Shown here piece after piece: positions 1 to 7,369 of a stretch of 64,000 nucleotides of DNA. Position numbers and translations under genes: made by a program. Within the stretch, counting starts at the first letter, position 1. Each line of letters opens with the position of its first letter. The stretch is taken from assembly GCA_963770035.1 (NCBI GenBank), contig CAVYON010000045.1:62001-126000 (forward strand), written 5' to 3'. Below the pieces are notes generated by a model. It ran no database searches and was not told where the DNA came from. It saw only the letters and a program-made list of their open reading frames with translations. This stretch comes from Roseiarcus sp963770035. GTDB lineage: Bacteria > Pseudomonadota > Alphaproteobacteria > Rhizobiales > Beijerinckiaceae.

Positions 1-305
1 GGTTTGCGGATGAAGTCGTCGGCGCCCATCTTGAGGCCGAACAGTTCGTCGATCTCTTCGTCTTTCGATGTCAGGAATATGACCGGGAGATCCGACTTTT
101 GCCGCAGACGGCGCAGGAGCTCCATGCCATCCATGCGCGGCATCTTGATGTCGAAGATCGCGAGATCGGGCGGGTTGGCCTTCAGACCCTCGAGGGCGCT
201 CGCGCCGTCGGTGTAGGTCTGAATTCGATAGCCCTCCGCTTCCAGCGACAGTGAGACGGAGGTGAGAATGTTGCGGTCGTCGTCGACCAGGGCGATTGTG
301 GGCAT
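1..305 (-). CDS. chvI: ChvI-type response regulator, N-terminal part (cut by window edge)
   Basis: Only the first about 101 residues lie in the window; the gene runs off the left edge. This is a complete receiver domain beginning MPTIALVDDD, with an acidic pocket at residues 8-10, the phospho-acceptor D52 in FDIKMPRMDG, and the FLTSKDEE segment carrying the conserved Lys. The receiver matches what I recall of ChvI of Rhizobium/Agrobacterium almost word for word (LRQKSDLPVIF, LFGLKMGADDF). ChvI is an OmpR-type DNA-binding regulator paired with the membrane kinase ChvG, controlling envelope, acid and exopolysaccharide responses. The kinase gene would lie outside the window. The DNA-binding domain is not visible here. 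Confidence 0.9.
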   Translation of the reverse strand, partial: MPTIALVDDDRNILTSVSLSLEAEGYRIQTYTDGASALEGLKANPPDLAIFDIKMPRMDGMELLRRLRQKSDLPVIFLTSKDEEIDELFGLKMGADDFIRK

Positions 306-641
306 GAGGCTCCCGTTGGATTCAAAACGCGTCGTGGCCGGGTCGCCGTAACGCGGCCGCACCATCATAACCGTTCGCGGCTGAAATGTGTTCCATTTTT
401 GGGAAATAGGCGAGAGTTCGCCACGAGCTCACCGCGACGGCCGGAAATCGCGCGCTTTCGGCGGTCGCCAATGGGCCATAATCCCCCCAGGCGAGGCCAC
501 CCCGTGAACCGGCGGTCTGCAAACTTACGCCGGTTTAACGACCACCCCCAATCAAATCAGAGGGCTGGAGGCCGGGTTACCGACCAACAGCCGACGGCGA
601 GGCCGATCCGCGCCAAACCGCGAGCGGAGCGCTCGCCGGGG
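306..641. other. Intergenic region, no gene seen
   Basis: This is the gap between divergent chvI and the glycine-zipper gene. Short open frames here lack family resemblance or ribosome binding sites. It presumably holds the chvI promoter, but I see no convincing motif for it. Confidence 0.4.
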
Positions 642-666
642 GGAACCTTTGCCGCGACGGATAGTT
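642..666 (+). promoter_or_regulatory. Probable sigma-EcfG promoter, one mismatch
   Basis: GGAAC (642-646), 16 bases, then AGTT (663-666). The general-stress consensus is GGAAC-N16/17-CGTT, so the -10 has one mismatch. It lies about 50 bases upstream of the glycine-zipper gene start at 718. It is weaker than the six exact matches nearby and is supported mainly by their clustering. Confidence 0.45.
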
Positions 667-717
667 TGCGTCGCGAGGGTGGGGTAGGTTATGATTCACA
701 AAACTAGGAGGTTGAAT

Positions 718-1080
718 ATGAAATCGATTGTATTGGCGGTTATCGCCGCCACCTGCGCTGCGCCTGTGGCCACAGCTTATGCCGACGACAGACCGGTTGG
801 CGCGGTCGGAGGCGCGCTCGGAGGCGCCGCCGTCGGAACGGTGGTCGGCGGTCCTGTCGGCACCGTCGTTGGGGCCGGGATCGGCGCTCTCGTCGGATCG
901 TCGCTGCCGTCGGAGCCATCGGTCGTCTATCAGCAGCCGGTCGTCGTGGGTCAGCCTTTGCCCGAGAGCTACACCTACTACGCCGTCCCGCAATATCCTG
1001 ACTACGAGTACATCGTCCTCAATGGCCAAAGGGTGGTTGTCGACCGGCACACGCATCGGGTCGTGCGCGTGCTCCCATAA
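718..1080 (+). CDS. Exported glycine-zipper protein
   Basis: A 120-residue protein. The start at 718 is chosen because AGGAGG (705-710) sits just upstream; an earlier ATG at 691 precedes that site. Residues 1-22 form a signal peptide ending in ATAYA. Residues about 26-60 are a glycine zipper (repeated GxxxG in GGALGGAAVGTVVGG), a feature of small envelope proteins that insert in or associate with membranes. The C-terminus (VVDRHTHRVVRVLP) resembles DUF1236-type tails common in Hyphomicrobiales. The near-consensus stress promoter upstream and the strong terminator downstream suggest a single-gene transcript in the general stress regulon. The molecular function is unknown. Confidence 0.75.
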   Translation: MKSIVLAVIAATCAAPVATAYADDRPVGAVGGALGGAAVGTVVGGPVGTVVGAGIGALVGSSLPSEPSVVYQQPVVVGQPLPESYTYYAVPQYPDYEYIVLNGQRVVVDRHTHRVVRVLP

Positions 1081-1107
1081 GCACCCTTGCCACAAAAGTC
1101 TCTCCGT

Positions 1108-1134
1108 GCGCCCGGACTCCGTCCGGGCGCTTTC
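1108..1134 (+). terminator. Rho-independent terminator
   Basis: A perfect 10-bp stem (1108-1117 with 1121-1130), three-base loop, followed by TTT. It lies 28 bases after the glycine-zipper stop and before the next stress promoter at 1147. Confidence 0.75.
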
Positions 1135-1146
1135 GCGTGTTCGGAG

Positions 1147-1171
1147 GGAACCTAAGGTCGCGATGCGCGTT
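1147..1171 (+). promoter_or_regulatory. Sigma-EcfG promoter (exact match)
   Basis: GGAAC (1147-1151), exactly 16 bases, CGTT (1168-1171). It lies 37 bases upstream of the ATG at 1208. It marks the downstream small reading frame as a likely gene and rules out the in-frame ATG at 1163, which lies inside the promoter. Confidence 0.75.
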
Positions 1172-1207
1172 GGAGTCTCAGGATCCATCGTTTCGCGGAG
1201 GGCCTCC

Positions 1208-1474
1208 ATGCCGAGCGCGGTTCGTCTTCATTCCGGCCGCGTCGCGGTCGCGGCGACAACGCAGAGCGTCGAGCGGCGTCACACGCTGTTGTGGCTCGCC
1301 GCATTCCTGTTGCTTTCGGGCGCGTTGGCGGCCGCTGAGATCCGGTCGGAAGCGCTCACGTTGGGAGCGGTCTCGCAACCCCTGCAAGCCGCCAGTGCGA
1401 TACCGCCAGAACTTGTCGTGACCTCGCGATCCGATCCGGCCTCGGCCGGCGCGTTGGATTTCGGCAAGGACTAA
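1208..1474 (+). CDS. Small membrane or exported protein, unknown
   Basis: An 88-residue protein. The start at 1208 is preferred because GGAGGG lies just upstream and an exact sigma-EcfG promoter ends at 1171. Residues about 25-43 form one hydrophobic segment (LLWLAAFLLLSGALAAAE) that could be an anchor or late signal sequence, followed by a short polar tail ending DFGKD. I recognise no family. Its place among several stress-promoter genes suggests a role in the general stress response; nothing in the sequence shows a biochemical function. It ends just before the convergent flavoprotein gene. Confidence 0.5.
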   Translation: MPSAVRLHSGRVAVAATTQSVERRHTLLWLAAFLLLSGALAAAEIRSEALTLGAVSQPLQAASAIPPELVVTSRSDPASAGALDFGKD

Positions 1475-1493
1475 CGACGGAATTCTTTGCCGC

Positions 1494-2078
1494 CTACCAT
1501 CCGGAAAAATGATCCGAGACCCGCTTCAGGAAACGGAAGCGGCCTGCCTCGTTGGACGTATTCAGATCGTAGAGCGCAATATAATCGCAGGCGGCGCCCG
1601 GCTTGCAGACGGCCTTCACCGAACGCTTGATGTAGTGCCGCGGGGCGTCGCCGAGTACGGCGCACTGGAGCCTGGAGGCGCCGTAGGTGCAGACCGCGGC
1701 GAGACGGCGGATATTGTGCAGCTTCGTCGCGACCGACCCATTTGGCTGGATCTCGAACGTGACCCCCGGCAGGAAAACCCGATCGAAAAAGCCCTTGAGC
1801 ATGGCCGGAAAGCCAAGATTCCAAACCGGTGAGATCGCGACCAGACTTTCCGCCGCGAGCAGACGGTCGACGTAGGGCGCGACGTTGCGGCGGTTCTGCG
1901 GCGCGTGGTCGTAGACCAGCCGGTCCTCACGATCGAGGATCGGGTCGAATCGCTCTGCGTACAGATCGCAATCGTCGACGTCGTGCCCGCCACTGCGCAA
2001 CGCGCCGAGCACGGCCGCATGAAGCGCCGCGCCGAAGCTGGTGTCCACCGGATTTGCGTAAAGAACCAGAACCCTCAC
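1494..2078 (-). CDS. NAD(P)H:quinone oxidoreductase-like flavoprotein
   Basis: About 194 residues with the flavodoxin-like fold of the NQO/MdaB/KefF family, soluble FMN/FAD enzymes that reduce quinones by two electrons using NAD(P)H. Visible marks are the N-terminal strand and phosphate loop (VLVLYANPVDTSFGAAL) and the central PVWNLGFPAMLKGFFDRVF segment with PGVTFE, typical of the active-site region. I take the GTG at 2078 as start: GGAGG lies just upstream, and the sigma-EcfG promoter -10 at 2110-2113 places the transcript start near 2103, which excludes the TTG at 2111. Likely a stress-induced detoxification enzyme; the electron acceptor is not shown by sequence. Confidence 0.8.
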   Translation of the reverse strand: MRVLVLYANPVDTSFGAALHAAVLGALRSGGHDVDDCDLYAERFDPILDREDRLVYDHAPQNRRNVAPYVDRLLAAESLVAISPVWNLGFPAMLKGFFDRVFLPGVTFEIQPNGSVATKLHNIRRLAAVCTYGASRLQCAVLGDAPRHYIKRSVKAVCKPGAACDYIALYDLNTSNEAGRFRFLKRVSDHFSGW

Positions 2079-2109
2079 CGCCGACCTCCGCTCAGAACCG
2101 CGAGTTGTC

Positions 2110-2134
2110 AACGGTGATAGCCCGTGGAGGTTCC
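2110..2134 (-). promoter_or_regulatory. Sigma-EcfG promoter (exact match) for the flavoprotein gene
   Basis: On the minus strand GGAAC (2134-2130), 16 bases, CGTT (2113-2110). It lies about 32 bases upstream of the GTG at 2078 and determines that start choice. Confidence 0.75.
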
Positions 2135-2145
2135 GGCGAGGGGCG

Positions 2146-2941
2146 TCAGTTCACCCGTTTCGACGCCTTGCGATCAAAGAAGAGGGCTTGGCTGATCGCG
2201 GCCTTCACCGCCTCGGGTCGGAACGGTTTGGTGATGAGAAAGGCCGGCTCCGGCTTTTCGCCGGTGAGCAGCCGCTCGGGAAAAGCCGTGATGAAGATCA
2301 CCGGCACCTCGATCTCGGTAAGGATCTCGTTGACGGCGTCGAGGCCCGAACTGCCATCGGCCAGCTGAATGTCGGCGAGAACAAGCCCTGGCGCCGGCGC
2401 CTCGCCTCTGACGAGGGACACCGCCTCGCGGTGCGTCCGCGCCACGCCGAGCACGTCGTGGCCCAGGTCGCGCACCATGCCTTCGATGTCGAGCGCGATA
2501 ATCGGCTCGTCCTCGATAATGAGCACGCTCGTGGCGACCTGTTCCGCGATCTCGCGTCCCGCGGCGTCAATCAGTTCGGCCGCTTCCTGCTGGCGTCCGC
2601 TCAAGGATAGCTGCGACCTCCTCGATCGAGAAATCCTCGACAGCGACCAACAGGAAGGCCTGCCGAGTCAAGGGCGTCAACGCCTCGAGATTCCGTTCGA
2701 CAGGGCCGAGCGTTGCGCGAGCAGGCCGGCCGCTATCGTTGGCCGATGACCAGAGCTTCACAAAGATCTTATACAAGCCGACGCGCGGCGGAAAATCCTC
2801 GGGGAACGCGGTCGGATCGGCGACCAGCGCCTCCAGCGTCGCCGCGACATAAGCGTCGCCCCCCGCCTGGCTTCCATTCAAGGCCCGCGCAAATCGTCGG
2901 AGATAGGGCAGATGGGGGGCAATATTGCGGGCGATCGACAT
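2146..2941 (-). CDS. phyR: PhyR general stress response regulator (split by one-base frameshift)
   Basis: PhyR is the anti-anti-sigma regulator of the alphaproteobacterial general stress response: an N-terminal sigma-like domain which, after receiver phosphorylation, captures NepR and frees sigma-EcfG. Here the sigma-like part (2941 to about 2570, MSIARNIAPHLPYLRRFARA, NGSQAGGDAYVAATLEALVA) and the receiver (IIEDEP pocket, phospho-Asp in LVLADIQLADGSSG, Lys in FLITKPF) lie in two frames. Removing one base of the doublet at 2586-2587 joins them as ERTPAEAAELIDAAGREI, giving about 264 residues, the family length. The break is probably a sequencing or assembly error. Ribosome site GAGGAGAG precedes the ATG. 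No nepR, ecfG or PhyR kinase gene is visible nearby. Confidence 0.92.
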
Positions 2942-3335
2942 TCGCTATTTCTCTCCTCGGCGCCGTCCCGATCGCCGTCGACGCCAGCGATTTGCAATCT
3001 TGCGACCCAGCGAGCCATGAACTCGGGTCTGGGGCGGGCGACGCGTTATGCGGGAAAAATCAGGCGCTTTCAACGCGATTGGGAAGGCGTTCGGCCATAC
3101 GAAAGGTTTCGCTGCGGACCGAATGCCCAACGCGAGCCGGCCAGGGATGTTCCATGAAGCCCAAAATATCCGCCGCAATCAATATTCTGCGCGACGGGCT
3201 AGAAGTAACAACCCATGGGCAGTCAAAAGAATCATGCCTGTCGAAACGAACGTTTCATCCCCAGCGTCAGCGGGCTGAACTCAGTATCGACGCGTCGGTT
3301 CGCCTTTCACGAACCGACGCATGCCTGTCGAGCCA
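2942..3335. other. Region upstream of phyR without recognised gene
   Basis: This is where nepR and ecfG usually sit. I checked short frames on both strands for a NepR-like small protein and found none. It contains an exact sigma-EcfG promoter directed at phyR (3129-3153), leaving a leader of about 180 bases. Confidence 0.5.
3129..3153 (-). promoter_or_regulatory. Sigma-EcfG promoter (exact match) upstream of phyR
   Basis: On the minus strand GGAAC (3153-3149), 16 bases, CGTT (3132-3129). It is directed at phyR, whose ATG is at 2941. The long leader is unusual, but no intervening gene is evident. Autoregulation of phyR by sigma-EcfG is common in the group. Confidence 0.65.
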
Positions 3336-3422
3336 TCAATGATGCCAGAACAGCGCTAGTAAAATGATGATCGGCAGGGGTACTCCGAGAAGCCAGAGCA
3401 GCGCGCCTCGCCCGAAACCCAT
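3336..3422 (-). CDS. 28-residue single-span membrane protein
   Basis: A small gene with the ribosome site AGGAGG (about 3428-3433) directly before the ATG. The product begins MGFGRGALLWLLGVPLPIII and ends in LFWHH: almost entirely one transmembrane helix with a Pro-x-Pro kink. Similar very short hydrophobic proteins are scattered through alphaproteobacteria without a known role. A near-consensus stress promoter (3469-3493) lies 47 bases upstream, matching its neighbours. Confidence 0.65.
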   Translation of the reverse strand: MGFGRGALLWLLGVPLPIIILLALFWHH

Positions 3423-3468
3423 GACACCCTCCTTGCTGAAGGCCCCTCTACCGGAGCTTGCCAGCCTA

Positions 3469-3493
3469 AACCGCCGAAGGGGCCGACGGTTCC
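3469..3493 (-). promoter_or_regulatory. Probable sigma-EcfG promoter, one mismatch
   Basis: On the minus strand GGAAC (3493-3489), 16 bases, GGTT (3472-3469), one mismatch from CGTT. It faces the 28-residue membrane protein gene. Confidence 0.45.
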
Positions 3494-3696
3494 ATGCCGC
3501 CTGTGAACTTTCCCGACAGGGCCGACGGGCATCGACGCCTTGAAGGAGCCCGGTTACGAGGATGATGGCGAGATGGAGAACGATCCCGGTCGGTCAGAAA
3601 TAGTCCGGTGCCGCGCCGAAGCGGAAGATGGCGCAGCGGGAGCAAACTGTAGGATGGAACCGTCGGAGTTCGACGGGAGACCGTCGGCGCAACGCC

Positions 3697-3721
3697 GGAA
3701 CGAAACCGTCGCGAAAGCGTT
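3697..3721 (+). promoter_or_regulatory. Sigma-EcfG promoter (exact match) for glgX
   Basis: GGAAC (3697-3701), 16 bases, CGTT (3718-3721), 77 bases upstream of the glgX start. It implies stress-induced glycogen breakdown. Confidence 0.75.
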
Positions 3722-3797
3722 GTAAACGTCGCTGTGCGCCCGAAAGCCTTCTGCTTCTCGGCGGTCGGCTGGGGCCCGCCATTGGGGAGAAGCAAGC

Positions 3798-5888
3798 ATG
3801 TCGTTTGAAGGGAAAGCCGCGCGGACGGTTCAGCCCGGGGATCCGACTCGACGAGGGGCGACCGTCGACAGGGACGGAACCAATTTCGCGCTGTTTTCCG
3901 CGCACGCGGAGCGTGTCGAACTCTGCCTGTTCACGCCGGACGGGACGGAGGTGGAGCGTATTCCGTTACCTGAATACACCAATGAAATTTGGCACGGCTT
4001 CCTACCGGGGGTCGGCGCGGGAACTCGATATGGCTACCGCGTTCATGGCCCATTCCAGCCGGAAGCGGGACACCGATTCAATCCCAACAAGCTGCTGATC
4101 GACCCCTATGCGCGGGCGATCGAGGGCGACATCGCGTGGGGCCAGGCGACCTATGGTTACATCTTCGGGCAGGAGGGGGCCGACTTGTCGTTCGACGAGA
4201 CCGACAGCGCCTCGTCAATGCCAAAATGCGTCGTCGTCGAGCAGCAAGCGAAACCGATCGGCGCGAGGCGACGCCGTACGATTCCGTGGGCGCGCACGAT
4301 CGTCTACGAAACGCACGTGCGCGGCTTCACCCAGCTTCACCCGGCCATTCCCGAGACCTTGCGCGGCACGTTCGAGGGGCTCGGCCACAAGGCGGTCATC
4401 GAGTATGTGAAGTCGCTTGGGATCACGTCGATCGAGCTTCTCCCGATTCACTGGTTCCCCGACGACGATCACCTCATGGCAAAGGGCCTGAGGAATTACT
4501 GGGGATATAATTCCCTGGGCTTCTTTGCCCCGGCGAATCGCTATCTGGGTCCGCACGGCCGCGCGGGGTTGCGCGAAATGATCCGCGCCTTCCACGACGC
4601 CGGTATCGAGGTGATCCTCGACGTCGTCTACAATCACACGGCCGAGGGCAACGAAATGGGGCCAACGCTCGCTTTCAAGGGCATCGACAATTTCTCGTAT
4701 TACCGAACGCTACCGGATCAGCATCGCTATTACATCAACGACACCGGCACCGGCAACACGCTCAACACGTCGCATCCCCGCGTTCTCCAGCTGGTTCTCG
4801 ATTCCTTGCGCTATTGGGCGACCGAAATGGAGGTCGACGGATTCCGTTTCGACCTCGGCTCGATCCTTGGACGCGAGCCCAACGGGTTCGATCCGCGCGG
4901 CGGCTTTTTCGACGCGGTCGGCCAAGACCCCACGCTTTCCCGCCTGAAGCTCATCGGCGAACCGTGGGATATCGGGCCGGGCGGCTATCAGGTTGGCGGC
5001 TTTCCGCCGGGCTGGGCCGAATGGAACGACAAGTTTCGCGACGGTGTGCGCGACTACTGGCGCGGCCAGGAGGGCGTCGTTCGCGAATTCGCCGCGCGCG
5101 TGACGGGCTCGGGAGACATCTACGACCAACGCGGACGCCGGCCCTGGTCGAGCGTCAATTTTATCACCGCCCACGACGGCTTCACGCTCAACGATCTCGT
5201 GTCCTACAACGAGCGCCACAACGAGGCCAATGGCGAGGACAACCGCGACGGACATTCCGACAATCGCAGCTACAATCTCGGCGCCGAGGGTCCAACCGAC
5301 GATCCCGGAATCCAGGCGGCGCGCGAGCGTCAGAAGCGCAATCTGTTGGCGACCCTGTTGCTATCGCACGGCACGCCGATGGTGCTTGCGGGCGACGAGT
5401 TCGGCCGCACCCAGCAGGGCAACAACAACGCCTACGCGCAGGACAACGCGATCTCGTGGCTCGATTGGCCGGCGATTGACGAATGCGGCGCCCACCTCAC
5501 CGACTTCTTCCGCCAACTCGTGCGATTGAGGCAATCGCAGCCGCTGCTGCGGCGCGAAAGCTTTCGGGACGGAATGATCGTGTCCTGGCTCAATCCGAAC
5601 GGCGGCGAGCAGACCGAAGAAGCCTGGGCCGATCCCGGCGCCACCACCATAGGTCTTCGCCTGGGCAGCCCGAATGTCGGGGAGCCGAATGGGTGGCGCG
5701 ATATTGTGATCCTCTTCAACGCCCATGATGGGGAGGTCGGCTTCGCCCTGCCGAAGCGCGACGCGGGCAGGTGGGCCGTAAAGCTCGATACGGCCGCCGG
5801 CGACCGGCAAAAGGGCAGAGCGCTGCGGGTCAAAAGAGGCGTGCAAATCGCTTCGCTCTTTCCTCGCTCATTGATGCTGCTTGTATGA
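3798..5888 (+). CDS. glgX: Glycogen debranching enzyme GlgX
   Basis: A 696-residue GH13 enzyme that hydrolyses alpha-1,6 branches of phosphorylase-limited glycogen, releasing maltotetraose-size chains in the cytoplasm. An N-terminal CBM48-like domain (about 15-110; GATVDRDGTNFALFSAHAE) precedes the barrel. The conserved GH13 regions are visible: DVVYNHT, the nucleophile Asp352 in VDGFRFDL, the acid Glu388 in LIGEPWD, and HD at 459-460 in FITAHDGFTLNDL. Length is normal. The start ATG is preceded by GGGGAGAAGC. Unlike most glgX genes, it is not next to glgABC here; it stands alone behind an exact sigma-EcfG promoter among stress genes, suggesting glycogen mobilisation or trehalose supply under stress. 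Confidence 0.95.
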   Translation: MSFEGKAARTVQPGDPTRRGATVDRDGTNFALFSAHAERVELCLFTPDGTEVERIPLPEYTNEIWHGFLPGVGAGTRYGYRVHGPFQPEAGHRFNPNKLLIDPYARAIEGDIAWGQATYGYIFGQEGADLSFDETDSASSMPKCVVVEQQAKPIGARRRRTIPWARTIVYETHVRGFTQLHPAIPETLRGTFEGLGHKAVIEYVKSLGITSIELLPIHWFPDDDHLMAKGLRNYWGYNSLGFFAPANRYLGPHGRAGLREMIRAFHDAGIEVILDVVYNHTAEGNEMGPTLAFKGIDNFSYYRTLPDQHRYYINDTGTGNTLNTSHPRVLQLVLDSLRYWATEMEVDGFRFDLGSILGREPNGFDPRGGFFDAVGQDPTLSRLKLIGEPWDIGPGGYQVGGFPPGWAEWNDKFRDGVRDYWRGQEGVVREFAARVTGSGDIYDQRGRRPWSSVNFITAHDGFTLNDLVSYNERHNEANGEDNRDGHSDNRSYNLGAEGPTDDPGIQAARERQKRNLLATLLLSHGTPMVLAGDEFGRTQQGNNNAYAQDNAISWLDWPAIDECGAHLTDFFRQLVRLRQSQPLLRRESFRDGMIVSWLNPNGGEQTEEAWADPGATTIGLRLGSPNVGEPNGWRDIVILFNAHDGEVGFALPKRDAGRWAVKLDTAAGDRQKGRALRVKRGVQIASLFPRSLMLLV

Positions 5889-5932
5889 GGCTACGCAGCG
5901 CGGGCCTCATCCGAATGAGCCGTGAACGCACG

Positions 5933-5957
5933 GGAACCGGCGCCTAATTTCGGCGTT
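5933..5957 (+). promoter_or_regulatory. Sigma-EcfG promoter (exact match) for the DUF3309 gene
   Basis: GGAAC (5933-5937), 16 bases, CGTT (5954-5957), 35 bases upstream of the ATG at 5992. Confidence 0.75.
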
Positions 5958-5991
5958 ACCCACCCGCACATTTCAACAGGGAACAGCGGCG

Positions 5992-6144
5992 ATGCGTCTC
6001 ATTCTTCTGATCATCGTGATCATCCTTCTCATCGGCGCATTGCCGACCTGGCCCTACAGCACGGGATGGGGCTACTACCCCGTCGGCGGCCTCGGAACGA
6101 TTCTCGTTATCCTCATCATTCTGGCCCTGCTTGGAATTTTGTGA
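5992..6144 (+). CDS. DUF3309 family small membrane protein
   Basis: A 50-residue protein starting MRLILLIIVIILLIGALPTW, with two hydrophobic helices separated by the conserved PTWPYSTGWGYYP loop. This layout is the hallmark of DUF3309, a family of tiny inner-membrane proteins of unknown function common in proteobacteria. An exact sigma-EcfG promoter lies directly upstream and a bidirectional terminator follows, so it is a monocistronic stress gene. Confidence 0.85.
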   Translation: MRLILLIIVIILLIGALPTWPYSTGWGYYPVGGLGTILVILIILALLGIL

Positions 6145-6202
6145 CGACCCCGGCCGGAATGACTTTTCGCCGGTTCGGTCATTGTCGACCTCCGACATCA
6201 AA

Positions 6203-6231
6203 AAGCCCCGCCCGGTACCGGGGCGGGGCTT
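6203..6231. terminator. Bidirectional terminator between DUF3309 and CsbD genes
   Basis: A near-perfect palindrome: a 10-bp GC stem (6203-6212 with 6222-6231) around a 9-base self-complementary centre, with A-rich sequence on its left side. It serves two convergent genes. Confidence 0.75.
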
Positions 6232-6259
6232 GGTGCAAGGGGACGAACGCCAAGAGCCC

Positions 6260-6457
6260 TTACTGCCGCGCCCACCAGGCGTCGACCTCATCCTTCGCCC
6301 TGTCCTTCGCGATTCCATAGCGCTCCTGGATCTTGCCTTCCAGTTGATCGCGCTGGCCGTCGATGACGGTCAGATCGTTGTCTGTGAGCTTGCCCCACTG
6401 CTCCTTGACCTTCCCCTTCATGTCCTTCCAGGATCCCTCCACGCGATTCCAGTCCAT
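6260..6457 (-). CDS. CsbD family stress protein
   Basis: A 65-residue acidic, hydrophilic protein beginning MDWNRVEGSWKDMKGKVKEQ and containing the family core (WGKLTDNDL, GQRDQLEGKIQERYG). CsbD-like proteins are abundant general-stress proteins of unknown mechanism. The start at 6457 is chosen over a longer reading because GGAGAG lies just upstream and the exact sigma-EcfG promoter at 6504-6528 lies within the longer frame. Target of the general stress response in related bacteria. Confidence 0.9.
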   Translation of the reverse strand: MDWNRVEGSWKDMKGKVKEQWGKLTDNDLTVIDGQRDQLEGKIQERYGIAKDRAKDEVDAWWARQ

Positions 6458-6503
6458 CAGAAAGCTCTCCGTATTCCAGCGCACTGACGCGGCGCCGAAC
6501 CCA

Positions 6504-6528
6504 AACGCCGCTGGGCTCAAAACGTTCC
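6504..6528 (-). promoter_or_regulatory. Sigma-EcfG promoter (exact match) for the CsbD gene
   Basis: On the minus strand GGAAC (6528-6524), 16 bases, CGTT (6507-6504), 46 bases upstream of the ATG at 6457. Confidence 0.8.
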
Positions 6529-6625
6529 GTGGCGCGTTTGCGCCGGAGGCGTTACTGCGGCGCGGTAGATCGAGACAGCCGACTTGCGCGGGCTTCCGCG
6601 CCGTTCCGCACGGTTCAGCCCGGCG

Positions 6626-7333
6626 CTACAGGTTTGCGCTTTGCTGCGCATCCGCCAAGGCGCGCGGTTCGACCAGCAAGCCTTGTCGCTCGTACCGGCC
6701 GCGCGTCTTGCTGAAACGCACCACGACGGCGTACCGGACGCTGTTGGCCTTTGCGCGCCGCGTAAGCAAGGCGTCGCCAGCCGGCAAAAACTCCAGATCA
6801 TCGAGGCCAACGCAGCGCAGGCAGACTGGGCCGGGGTCTTCCATCATCAGGAAATCGCCGCCGCCGCCGCACCGATGGCACTTCCATTCCCTGTTCAGGG
6901 GCTGGACAACAACCAGTTCCGGAGCGCGGCCTGCCTTTTCCGCAACGCGCTCACGCTGCTTCTCGGAAAGCTCCGGCGACACCCAATGCGTGCGATAGGC
7001 CGCTTCGATCGCCGCATCGCCGCTTCGGCTGAAGCGCAGCGTCTGGCGGCGCGGCGTGCGGGCGAGGTAGTCGGTCGGGCTGGCAAACAAGCCTTTCGTG
7101 ATCGCCCAAGAGCGGAAGTGCCCCATTGCTTCGAATATCCGCGACGGATTGACCTGGAGAGCCTCCTCAAGGCAATCGATCTGCCCGCGGCGCCAGCGCT
7201 CCACCGCTCCAGGATCGAGCCACCCGATCCCAACGAGGACGTCGATCGCGCTCACGAGATGGTTGGCGGCGAGCCCCGACTCGGCCGCTCCCGTGACACG
7301 ATCGACAAGCGGGGCCTTGGTCTTCCGGGTCAT
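6626..7333 (-). CDS. Zinc-ribbon protein resembling a truncated DUF2293-type protein
   Basis: A 235-residue protein. Residues about 150-170 hold a CHRC...CLRC zinc ribbon, followed by FLPAGDALLTRRA and RYERQGLLV, a segment I associate with proteins annotated as DUF2293. Those normally continue with a charged helical stretch and the DUF2293 domain; here the frame stops soon after RYERQGLLVEPRALADAQQS, and the CsbD promoter follows within about 100 bases. The gene is therefore probably C-terminally truncated, by decay or by a missed frameshift. The N-terminal 140 residues (LLxx-type helices, SRIFEAMGHFRSWAITKG) have no family I recognise. Function unknown; a nucleic-acid-binding role is possible for the ribbon. 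Confidence 0.55.
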   Translation of the reverse strand: MTRKTKAPLVDRVTGAAESGLAANHLVSAIDVLVGIGWLDPGAVERWRRGQIDCLEEALQVNPSRIFEAMGHFRSWAITKGLFASPTDYLARTPRRQTLRFSRSGDAAIEAAYRTHWVSPELSEKQRERVAEKAGRAPELVVVQPLNREWKCHRCGGGGDFLMMEDPGPVCLRCVGLDDLEFLPAGDALLTRRAKANSVRYAVVVRFSKTRGRYERQGLLVEPRALADAQQSANL

Positions 7334-7369
7334 TGCACGGTCGGTCCCGATGCGGCGCCCGGCGCCTGC

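Noticed and set aside
1163..1207. ATG at 1163 as start of the 88-residue protein
   Set aside because: It lies inside the exact sigma-EcfG promoter (1147-1171), so transcripts from there start downstream of it.
2945..3178. Possible NepR gene upstream of phyR
   Set aside because: The translation is Arg/Trp-rich and lacks the NepR core pattern; other small frames there are also unlike NepR.
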